Source: Desertivirga xinjiangensis (lineage in GTDB: Bacteria > Bacteroidota > Bacteroidia > Sphingobacteriales > Sphingobacteriaceae). Taken from it: a DNA stretch of 64,000 nt. Below are positions 9,437 to 16,811 of the stretch, in pieces; positions within the stretch are counted from its first letter, which is position 1, and each line of letters starts with the position of its first letter. Under the pieces are notes generated by a model. The model was not told the origin of the DNA. It saw only the letters and a program-made list of their open reading frames with translations, and made no database searches. A program made the position numbers and the translations under genes. The stretch lies in NCBI RefSeq assembly GCF_024436435.1, contig NZ_JAFMZP010000005.1:186001-250000 (forward strand), written 5' to 3'.

Positions 9437-11371
9437 ATGATTAAAAGTTTACCATTTACATTATGTCTTTTGGGGTATGTAAGTGCCTATTCTCAATGGA
9501 CTTCCGATTCAGGTGTGAACACCCCGGTTGCAACGGGAACAATGGAGCAAAGTTCAATTAAGTCTTTATCTGACGGAACAGGCGGGACCTATATTGTTTG
9601 GGAGGAAGGATTCACCGACCAAAATACACAGACAACAATTGACCAGGTCAAAGTTCAGCGCCTTGATGCCCAGGGAATGCCTTTGTGGGGCAGCGGCGGA
9701 ATCACCGTTAGCAGCACAAGCCAGCAGTTAGAAAGCCCTCAGGTGATTTCTGATGCTGATGGTGGGCTAATTGTTAGTTGGGATCAATTTGACAGAGATC
9801 CAAACTCCGGCGAACGAATCGAATCTTCACATGATGTTTATGCGCAAAGAATTAACAGCAACGGTGATAAATTATGGGGTGCAAATGGAGCGGCTGTAGT
9901 TATGAGCAGAGGGAGTCAATACATTTCGGCAATTGCCGCTTTTGGCGATGGAGGTGTTCTTGTCGGATATTACGAGGAGGGCTTGAAACTACAAGCTGTA
10001 CGCAATGATGGTTCGCTGGCAGGAGGAACATTGACCGTTAGCAGCAATCCGGAGGCATGGTTTAAAAAGCTTTTTACTGGAAATAACGAGCTGACTGTTT
10101 TTTATTCTGTCGAAAATGAAAGTACTGATACCAACGATTATTATTTCCAAAAATATGACTCGAGCGTACAACCTGTTTTTTCAGGCGAGGGCATAAAAGT
10201 ACTATCAACAACATGGGTTCCTGAAGTCGAGGTTGAAGACCAATGGATTATAAGTGATGGTCAGGGAGGCATTTTTCTGCTTGTAATGGAAGAGGATGCA
10301 GGAAACAGATTACTTTTGCAACATATCAACAGCCAGGGCGCTTTAAGCTTTAGCGGTTATGGCCTCGAGATTGATCAGATCACTCAGGGTGCCGCCAGGC
10401 TTATTTCTGATAATGCCGGTGGAGTTATTGTTGGATGGTCTGATTCACGGAACGCTGCTGATACCGGGTTTTATGCACAGCGATTTGCCGTTGATGGAAC
10501 AAAGTTATGGAGCAGTGATGTGGAACTATTTGCCACTGGTATTGTCGACCATCCCTCACATGCAGTAGAGAGAGCTGCTGACGGCAGTTTTATATTTGTA
10601 GTTCCAGGAAAACTGGACGTTGAAAGTTATTCGCTGTTAGCTCAAAAAGTCTCGGTAAATGGTGTAGTTCTATGGACTCCGCAGGGAATCGTTGTTAGTG
10701 ACGCACCTGGCTTAAAATATGATCCGAATATTACTTTGAGCAATGATAACATGGTTGTAGCCTGGACAGACATGCGCAATGGTGGTGCTGATGAGGATAT
10801 TTATGCTCAGTTGGTTACGCCGTCGGGTGTTTTACCTATCGAACTCAAGTATTTCACTGCGATCTATAAAGACGGTAATTCTTATTTGAGATGGGAGACA
10901 GCTTCCGAAACGAACAATTCGCATTTCGAAGTGCAACGAAGCGCAGATGGCAACCTATTTGAAACGCTCACCATGATTAAAGGTAAAGGAACAACATCCG
11001 ACAAAAGTCTGTATTCCTATACCGACATTCAGCCCAATACATCGTCAGATCAGTTGTATTATCGCTTGAAACAGGTAGATAATAACGGTGAATATTCTTA
11101 TACTGATCCGGTACCCGTAAAGATTAATAAGTTCAAAAACCTTGATATTGCTACTTACCCTAATCCTACTACGGATATTGTGAATGTGAAGGTTCCATCC
11201 ATGGCAAAATCGACCTATCGCTTAACCGATCTTAACGGAAGGCAGGCTACCAACGGCAGTACTAGTACTGATTCGTTTACAATCGACCTTTCAGGATTTG
11301 CGTCCGGTGTCTACATCTTGCAGGTGAAAAATGGCAGTCAACTGTTTACTGACCGGATAGTTAAGAACTAG
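9437..11371 (+). CDS. Secreted repeat protein with T9SS type A sorting domain
   Basis: The product of about 644 residues begins with a signal peptide (MIKSLPFTLCLLGYVSAYSQ) if the ATG at 9437 is used; the upstream in-frame ATG at 9404 adds an odd charged leader. The body carries repeated segments of the form D..GG.IV.W.D.R..........AQR, resembling a beta-propeller. Then comes the common Bacteroidota module LPIELKYFTA..RWETASETNNSHFEVQRS. The C-terminus (YPNPTTDIVNVKV to LSGFASGVYILQV) is a T9SS type A sorting domain, so the protein should be exported and anchored or released by the type IX system. Its ligand is unknown. It diverges from the PQQ dehydrogenase gene and is followed by a terminator. 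Confidence 0.88.
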   Translation: MIKSLPFTLCLLGYVSAYSQWTSDSGVNTPVATGTMEQSSIKSLSDGTGGTYIVWEEGFTDQNTQTTIDQVKVQRLDAQGMPLWGSGGITVSSTSQQLESPQVISDADGGLIVSWDQFDRDPNSGERIESSHDVYAQRINSNGDKLWGANGAAVVMSRGSQYISAIAAFGDGGVLVGYYEEGLKLQAVRNDGSLAGGTLTVSSNPEAWFKKLFTGNNELTVFYSVENESTDTNDYYFQKYDSSVQPVFSGEGIKVLSTTWVPEVEVEDQWIISDGQGGIFLLVMEEDAGNRLLLQHINSQGALSFSGYGLEIDQITQGAARLISDNAGGVIVGWSDSRNAADTGFYAQRFAVDGTKLWSSDVELFATGIVDHPSHAVERAADGSFIFVVPGKLDVESYSLLAQKVSVNGVVLWTPQGIVVSDAPGLKYDPNITLSNDNMVVAWTDMRNGGADEDIYAQLVTPSGVLPIELKYFTAIYKDGNSYLRWETASETNNSHFEVQRSADGNLFETLTMIKGKGTTSDKSLYSYTDIQPNTSSDQLYYRLKQVDNNGEYSYTDPVPVKINKFKNLDIATYPNPTTDIVNVKVPSMAKSTYRLTDLNGRQATNGSTSTDSFTIDLSGFASGVYILQVKNGSQLFTDRIVKN

Positions 11372-11414
11372 GCCTGTAATTAACAACATTCTTTTATCGT
11401 CTATATTTACCCAT

Positions 11415-11447
11415 AATAGCCCCGTATTTACTGCGGGGCTATTTTAT
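11415..11447 (+). terminator. Rho-independent terminator after the T9SS type A gene
   Basis: A perfect stem AATAGCCCCG (11415-11424) / CGGGGCTATT (11434-11443) with a 9-nt loop is followed by TTATTG. It lies 44 bp after the stop of the secreted repeat protein. Confidence 0.85.
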
Positions 11448-11528
11448 TGATTGTTTGTTGAACACGTCTCTTGTTTTCACGCGTGTGTAGAACCAGCCAG
11501 CTTAAAAATGGTACGATAGTCGCTAGAC

Positions 11529-12611
11529 ATGCTTATGCTGCATGAAAAAACAATTGATAATCTGCTAACTATCCATGAGATCTACCATGAACCGGATATC
11601 CGTGAATATGCCCGTGGGCGTGAGATCCTGGCAAAATACCCGGGTGCCCGGCTTATAGAGGTACAAACTCATAATCAAATACCCGAATTGTTTGGCTTTG
11701 CCGGTGCGGTAGAGGACTGGCTATGGAACAAAAAAAATGTGCTCATACTCGGAACGAAGCATAGTCTGAGCGCCCGGCCAAATACCCGTAGTTCGCATTG
11801 GGTAGCCCCATCACAATCTAATGGATGTACCATGTCTTGCTCATACTGCTATGTGCCAAGAAGAAAAGGCTATGCGAATCCCATTACCATTTTCGTAAAT
11901 ATCGAAAAGATCATGGGCTATATTGAGCGCCATGCCGGGAGGCAGGGGAAGAAGTTCGTACCGGACCAGATTGACCCTGAATATTGGGTATATGAGATAG
12001 GGGAGAACGGCGACTGCAGCGCTGATGCTGCTATCTGCGACAATGTGAAAGATATGGTGCATCTATTTACAAAACTGCCCAATGCTAAACTTACTTTCGC
12101 CACAAAATTCGTAAACCGGGAGCTCCTGGATTATGACCCGCAACGGAAAACCCGAATACGTTTCAGTCTCATGCCACACCAGATGTCCAAACTGGTAGAC
12201 GTCCGCACTACGCCAATAAGTGACCGGATCGCTGTAATGAATGAATTTCATGAAGCAGGATATGAGGTTAACGTATCTTTTGCGCCGGTGATCTATTATG
12301 ATGGCTGGCTAGGCGATTGGCAAACGCTGCTCGAGGAGTTGAATGATACCCTTGATGAGCCAACCAAACGCCAGCTCGCCACAGAAATTATCTTCCTTAC
12401 TCATAACCAGCAGTTGCATGAGGTTAATTTGAACTGGCATCCAAAAGCCGAGGAAGTGCTTTGGCGTCCGGATATCCAGCAAGTTAAATACAGTCAGACC
12501 GGACAGCGAAATGTTCGTTATAAGAACAACCTGAAACGTGAACTGGTTGATGAACTAGTTAATTTATGCACGGAGATTATCCCTTATTGTAAGATCCGAT
12601 ATGCTTTTTGA
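11529..12611 (+). CDS. Spore photoproduct lyase-like radical SAM protein
   Basis: This is a radical SAM enzyme of 360 residues with a CX3CX2C cluster motif (Cys100, Cys104, Cys107 in NGCTMSCSYCY) followed by the conserved tyrosine. The long match through YEIGENGDCSADA and the C-terminal part places it in the spore photoproduct lyase (SPL) family. Cys163 in GDCSAD lies where the H-atom-donating cysteine of SPL (Cys141 in Bacillus subtilis) would be expected. True SPL repairs the 5-thyminyl-5,6-dihydrothymine dimer in spore DNA. This host is not a spore former, so the substrate may be another DNA photoproduct or something else. The gene stands alone. Met1 and Met3 are both usable starts. Confidence 0.85.
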   Translation: MLMLHEKTIDNLLTIHEIYHEPDIREYARGREILAKYPGARLIEVQTHNQIPELFGFAGAVEDWLWNKKNVLILGTKHSLSARPNTRSSHWVAPSQSNGCTMSCSYCYVPRRKGYANPITIFVNIEKIMGYIERHAGRQGKKFVPDQIDPEYWVYEIGENGDCSADAAICDNVKDMVHLFTKLPNAKLTFATKFVNRELLDYDPQRKTRIRFSLMPHQMSKLVDVRTTPISDRIAVMNEFHEAGYEVNVSFAPVIYYDGWLGDWQTLLEELNDTLDEPTKRQLATEIIFLTHNQQLHEVNLNWHPKAEEVLWRPDIQQVKYSQTGQRNVRYKNNLKRELVDELVNLCTEIIPYCKIRYAF

Positions 12612-12991
12612 ATAATGAATAAGCAATTTTCTTAAGTCAAGATGACCGCCCACTCGGGGTTATTTACGTGCCAGGCAAAAAAACCGAATCTTTTGCCAAA
12701 ATCTTGATTTAACACCTTGTGCTGGAAGTTTCTGAAACCACCGGGCTCCCACAGGGCAGAGGGACATATTGTTAAGAAGATACGTATAGCATCTACCTAT
12801 TCCGAAGCCGCACAGTAAGCTTCAGGCGAGACTAACCAGTCTCGCCTTTTTTATGGAATTATCCCACGTCAAAAAAAGAAGCCAACTGATTAATAACTTT
12901 ACTTCTCGTGGCGCGTATAAATAGCGGGGAACAGTGTTACCTTTAGCCTTCACAAAGGGGGCTTTTAAAGCATTTTTCTTTCGGTCATTCA
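12612..12991 (+). other. Structured non-coding interval, candidate small RNA
   Basis: No coding frame is convincing here. A 12-bp stem with one G-U wobble joins TTAAGTCAAGAT (12632-12643) to ATCTTGATTTAA (12701-12712). It encloses a second 7-bp hairpin, GGCAAAA (12674-12680) / TTTTGCC (12691-12697), and a small CCC/GGGG element. A further hairpin GAAGC...GCTTC lies near 12804-12823, and a strong terminator follows at once. This arrangement suggests a discrete transcript of about 220 nt. I could not match it to a known riboswitch, 6S RNA, SRP RNA or tmRNA. Confidence 0.4.
12825..12852 (+). terminator. Strong Rho-independent terminator
   Basis: GGCGAGACT (12825-12833), loop AACC, AGTCTCGCC (12838-12846), then six T. 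The stem is perfect. It ends either a transcript from the radical SAM gene or an independent small RNA, and it isolates the AraC regulator downstream. Confidence 0.92.
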
Positions 12992-14239
12992 ATGGAACTA
13001 TATTCAAGCTTCATTATCGGAGGGGTGTTTTTTACTCTTACAAGCGCCTTTTTATTAGTCAGAAGGAGGCAAAACCGCTTCAGAGCGCGGATTCTTGCCT
13101 GCGTACAACTTGCTTTGGGCTGGTATGCGCTGCTTTACCTGCTGGTGTTGTCAGGTGATATTCTAAGTGTTCCCTGGCTTTTCCGCCTAGGGGCGCCCAT
13201 CTATTACATTGTTCCTCCTTTTACCTATTTCTATTGCAGGTCTGTTTTAAAAGGAGAGGATATGCTCAGCGCCCGCGACTACCTTCATTTGCTTCCGGTA
13301 TTGTTGGGATATATCGATCTGTTGCCTTACTTTCTACTTCCTATGGAAGTGAAAATACAGCTACTGGAGAGTATAGTTAGCAAACCTGCTCTCTCTTTTC
13401 AGGTAGCAAGTGGTTTTTTACCCCCGTTAACACACTTTTTATGCAGGCCGCTGCAAGGTTTGCTATATCTCCCCGTATTGTGGCAGCTGGCCTTGGCTGC
13501 CAGGAAGAAAGGCGAGCAGATTCCGCCGAAAAAGGTGCGGTGGGTGCTCTGGTTCATATCCCTGAGTACGCTGCTTTACGGGACTTTTGCGGTAATAACC
13601 TTTCGTGGTTACGTCGCCCTCACAACCGAAAGCCAGGTGCTTTACGCCAATGGAACCATGGTTTTGTTTATTGTCTTTCTTTTTTTCATATTCGCCGCAT
13701 CCTTGTTTTTCTGGCCTACAGTGCTGTATGGTTTTGGTTCGCAGAGCAAAGCCGAACTTGCAGGCAGTAAGCCCCTGGATGCAACACATCTGGCTGAGGC
13801 TGAATTGTTTGTTCCGCCTGCTGACGAAGAGCCTGTGATGAACAGCGAGAAGGAAGAAGAATACGTGATAAGTGAGAAGCTGCTGCAGGAATATGCTCTG
13901 TCGCTAAAAGAAGTCATTCTTCAGCAGGAGCTTTATCGTAATCAGAAACTTTCAGTAAATCAGTTGAGCGTAATGCTGGGAATACCGGCAAAAACACTTT
14001 CCCACGTAATTAACCACCACTACCAGATGCGCTTTAACGATTATATTAATAGTTTCCGGGTAAGTTATGTTATCGGAAGATTTAATGCCGGCGATTGGAG
14101 GGATTTAAGCATGGAAGGCCTGGGGAGGGAGGCAGGTTTCTCCTCACGAACTACCTTTTTCAACGCATTTAAAAAGCATACCGGCACCAGTCCTTCCGAT
14201 TATCTGAAGAACCAGCAGTACCCTCCCATAGCAAGCTGA
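12992..14239 (+). CDS. Membrane-anchored AraC-family transcriptional regulator
   Basis: The 415-residue protein has about seven hydrophobic segments in residues 1-245 (for example SSFIIGGVFFTLTSAFLLV and VLFIVFLFFIFAASLFFW). An acidic linker follows, and then a C-terminal AraC/XylS double helix-turn-helix at about 305-410 (KLSVNQLSVMLGIPAKTLSHVIN, GLGREAGFSSRTTFFNAFKKHTGTSPSDYL). This 7TM-plus-AraC architecture is common in Bacteroidota and presumably senses a membrane or extracellular signal. Its target is not evident. The downstream RsbQ/PAS pair, in the same direction, is a possibility. Confidence 0.9.
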   Translation: MELYSSFIIGGVFFTLTSAFLLVRRRQNRFRARILACVQLALGWYALLYLLVLSGDILSVPWLFRLGAPIYYIVPPFTYFYCRSVLKGEDMLSARDYLHLLPVLLGYIDLLPYFLLPMEVKIQLLESIVSKPALSFQVASGFLPPLTHFLCRPLQGLLYLPVLWQLALAARKKGEQIPPKKVRWVLWFISLSTLLYGTFAVITFRGYVALTTESQVLYANGTMVLFIVFLFFIFAASLFFWPTVLYGFGSQSKAELAGSKPLDATHLAEAELFVPPADEEPVMNSEKEEEYVISEKLLQEYALSLKEVILQQELYRNQKLSVNQLSVMLGIPAKTLSHVINHHYQMRFNDYINSFRVSYVIGRFNAGDWRDLSMEGLGREAGFSSRTTFFNAFKKHTGTSPSDYLKNQQYPPIAS

Positions 14240-14454
14240 TAAACAGCCGTGACGAAAAACCGGAAGCGAAAGATATTGCGTTCAGTTTTCCGAAAATGGA
14301 ACGTTTTGATTATTAGCGTAGCCGGGACAGTAGTTTTTTTTTATAATATTTGCCTCGTTCCTCAATGAAGGACACACGTTCATCGATGATCTGCTTTAGC
14401 GCTCTCAAACAGTAAAGTATCATAGTACTTGCTGCATTATTTTTCAAATTCACA

Positions 14455-14793
14455 ATGAGCAGAACGATAAATATAAGGAATAATGTACAAGTGGAGGGGA
14501 AATCAGGGCTTGGTTCAACCTTTGTTTTTGGGCACGGTTTCGGCAATGACCAGACTGCCTGGGATGCGGTAAAAATGCCTTTCGGGCAGAGAAATGACAT
14601 GGTGCTATATGATAATATCGGAGTTGGGACGACACATCCTGTTTTTTATGCCGTTCCGGAAGAGGTAGCATATTATCTGAACAGCAGGATAAAGGGTAGC
14701 AGCTTCCGGATAGTAGACGCAGAAGGACATTTTCCGCATATCAGCGCTCCCGATTCCACTATTAAAGAAGTCACGGTCTTCATGAACTCCTGA
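14455..14793 (+). pseudogene. RsbQ-like alpha/beta hydrolase with internal deletion
   Basis: The frame is intact at 112 residues, but the family length is about 270. Residues 1-60 match the N-terminus of RsbQ-type hydrolases (GHGFGNDQTAWDAV, then MVLYDNIG). The sequence then jumps to the C-terminal end (YYLNSRIKGSSFRIVDAEGHFPHISAPDSTI). The nucleophile elbow, the cap and the acid are gone; the terminal His of GHFPHIS remains. It is therefore an in-frame internal deletion and cannot be a working hydrolase. It ends 5 bp before a PAS protein. In Bacillus, RsbQ works with the PAS phosphatase RsbP, so this looks like the relic of a hydrolase-PAS signalling pair. Confidence 0.75.
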
Positions 14794-14798
14794 GCCAA

Positions 14799-16280
14799 AT
14801 GAAGACCGACTGGTATAAAAATGGGGTAGAGCTGCTTCTGCTCAATGAGAAGATCCGCACTACTGTGCCCTTTCAGATGGAGAGTGTGGCCTTTCTTTAT
14901 CCTGCTAAAGTTTTTTCTTTGGCTGATGAAGTATGGTGGGTGGAAAAGATCGATAATCTGAAGGTAAGCGTTCTCAATACCAGGGGGCAAAAGCAAATGG
15001 AGAACGCTGTTTTTTTCAGGCCTTTTTTTAACCAGGATACGGTATCGGTATTGACGGAAGAACAACTGAACATACTGCGGACAAAGTTGAGCATCCGGCA
15101 GGAGACTGCTATACTATTGCCAGTGGAGGGAAATGGACTTCATGCTTTTCTGTTGCTGGCTTACGCTACTCAACCCGATTTAGGCACCGGATTTTCTGAC
15201 TTCCTTAGCGTACTCCGTATCCGTATCTCTGCACTTTTTGAGAACTGGCAGAAGGAAAGGCAGCTTGAAAAAATACGGGTGAGATTTAAAGGGATTCTGG
15301 AGAGCATCTCACAGAATATCGTTTTTATTGCGGAGAACGAGCATTATTGCTGGTTGAACGGACATGCACGTCGGTTACTCGGAATAAATGAGAAAAATCC
15401 CTCTTTGCTTGCGGTAAGACAAGCAATGGCCGCCCTAAGGAGCAGAGCCAGCAACGCGCTGGAAATTGAGGATGAAATGCTCTCGGTGTTCCAGGGTGGG
15501 GGCAGGGAGAACTGGCACTGGTATTTTCCTGATCCTGCGATGGTATTAAAAGTGCATTGTCGCCGAGTCCGCTCCGGGGACTTCCGCGGAATACTCTGGG
15601 TGTTTGACGACGTGAGCCGCATTGCCGCCTATGAGGAGCAATTGGAACAGCAGAATAAGGCCCTGGAAGAGAATTACCGGGCTCTCGAACGGGTCACCGA
15701 GCGTTACGTGCTGGCCGGAAAAGCTACCAACGACGCAATATGGGACTGGGACCTGATATCGGATACCATTTCCTGGAGCAATTCTTTCTTGGAGGATTTT
15801 GGATATGAAAAAGAAACACGCGGAACCTTTTGGGAATCAAAGATCCACCCCCAGGATCAGGAACGGACGATCGCGTCTATTTACAAAATAATTCGGAGCA
15901 GCCATCTGACGAACTGGGAGGAAGAGTACCGCTTTTTTAACCTAAAAAAAGGGACCTATGCCTATATTAAGGACCGGGGTTTCGTCATTCGCGATGCTGA
16001 GGGAAGGGCCGTACGTATGGTAGGTAGTATGCAGGATATTACGGCGCTGAAGATGATAGAGAAGGAGGTAGTGAGGCACAATGAGCGACTGATGGATATA
16101 GCCAACATGAACTCGCACCTTGTCCGCAAACCTGTAGCTAATATGCTTGGCTTGATCCAGCTTCTTAAAGCCTCCGATCCGAAGGAGTTGGGCCTTTTGA
16201 TTTCGATGCTGGAAGATTGTGGCGAAGAGCTGGACCAGATAGTGAAAGAGATTAACTGTAAGTCGAAGTTTTCTGGATAG
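14799..16280 (+). CDS. PAS-domain signalling protein with lone DHp-like C-terminus
   Basis: Of the 493 residues, 1-160 are a GAF-like input region and a first PAS domain lies at about 165-270. A coiled linker at 275-305 (EEQLEQQNKALEENYRALE) leads to a second PAS/PAC domain at about 305-420 (WDWDLISDTISWS, EEYRFFNLKKGTYAYIKDRG). The C-terminal 60 residues (NSHLVRKPVANMLGLIQLL, then CGEELDQIVKEI) resemble the histidine-phosphotransfer dimerisation helices of Bacteroidota PAS kinases. No ATPase domain follows and the frame ends cleanly, an architecture I recognise from other Bacteroidota proteins. It probably relays phosphate or scaffolds another kinase. It is translationally linked to the broken RsbQ-like gene. 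Confidence 0.8.
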   Translation: MKTDWYKNGVELLLLNEKIRTTVPFQMESVAFLYPAKVFSLADEVWWVEKIDNLKVSVLNTRGQKQMENAVFFRPFFNQDTVSVLTEEQLNILRTKLSIRQETAILLPVEGNGLHAFLLLAYATQPDLGTGFSDFLSVLRIRISALFENWQKERQLEKIRVRFKGILESISQNIVFIAENEHYCWLNGHARRLLGINEKNPSLLAVRQAMAALRSRASNALEIEDEMLSVFQGGGRENWHWYFPDPAMVLKVHCRRVRSGDFRGILWVFDDVSRIAAYEEQLEQQNKALEENYRALERVTERYVLAGKATNDAIWDWDLISDTISWSNSFLEDFGYEKETRGTFWESKIHPQDQERTIASIYKIIRSSHLTNWEEEYRFFNLKKGTYAYIKDRGFVIRDAEGRAVRMVGSMQDITALKMIEKEVVRHNERLMDIANMNSHLVRKPVANMLGLIQLLKASDPKELGLLISMLEDCGEELDQIVKEINCKSKFSG

Positions 16281-16811
16281 ATTTGGATGTTTCGTTGCCA
16301 TCAATCGGATTATGTGCCGGCCTGATGCCTGGGCCCTGATCTTTAATCATTTCTACCGGGCTAAAATTAATTTACGCCAGGGAAAAATTGTTCCGAATTC
16401 GGAAATCGGAACAACCGGGCACCAGGAAATCCCCCTTTTAATAGCCTGTCCTGTACTTTTGTATGCATAATTCCTAAAGTCTGGGAAAGTGAATATATAA
16501 GAATGTTGTAACATCTATTATTCTTTTTCGTAGGACGATGGTAATTCAGGAGCGGCCTTGCTTCTAATAATGATGAGTTTAGAGGGTGGAGATCCTCTTT
16601 TATTAAATATAGTTTAACCCAAATAGTGGAATTTTTATTCTACCCTGGGATGGTATTTTTTGATGAGTAATAAATCTGTATGGTAAACTTTTACTTAAAA
16701 GCAATTTTTTCGAAGGCACTTCCCGTGCCGGATTGGGTTCCCGGAGCGTATAGTTCTTTTCGGGATTTAGTTTCTTATCACAACATAGTATTCAATCGTA
16801 AATAGTTCTTT
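16281..16811 (+). other. Long non-coding leader region of the giant surface-protein gene
   Basis: No credible frame was seen in these 531 bp. It holds a nested palindrome at 16388-16414 (listed separately). A weak hairpin AGAGG...CCTCT followed by TTTATT lies near 16578-16600. A hairpin GGCAC (16715-16719) / GTGCC (16725-16729) sits about 85 bp before the start codon and would lie in the 5' leader. The remainder is AT-rich. A promoter is expected here but no clean TTTG/TAnnTTTG pair could be fixed. Confidence 0.5.
16388..16414. promoter_or_regulatory. Nested palindrome, candidate operator
   Basis: TTGTTCCGA (16388-16396) is mirrored perfectly by TCGGAACAA (16406-16414), and TTCCGAATTCGGAA (16391-16404) is a second perfect palindrome sharing the left arm. 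That gives three alternating TCCGA/TCGGA half-sites. It lies 110 bp after the PAS gene and about 400 bp before the giant gene. No U-tract follows, so a protein-binding site is more likely than a terminator. Confidence 0.35.

Noticed and set aside
12612-12780. Possible riboswitch (TPP or cobalamin type) suggested by an ACTCGGGGT segment
   Set aside because: The rest of the TPP core and the cobalamin box are absent, and the next gene is an AraC regulator unrelated to vitamin metabolism.
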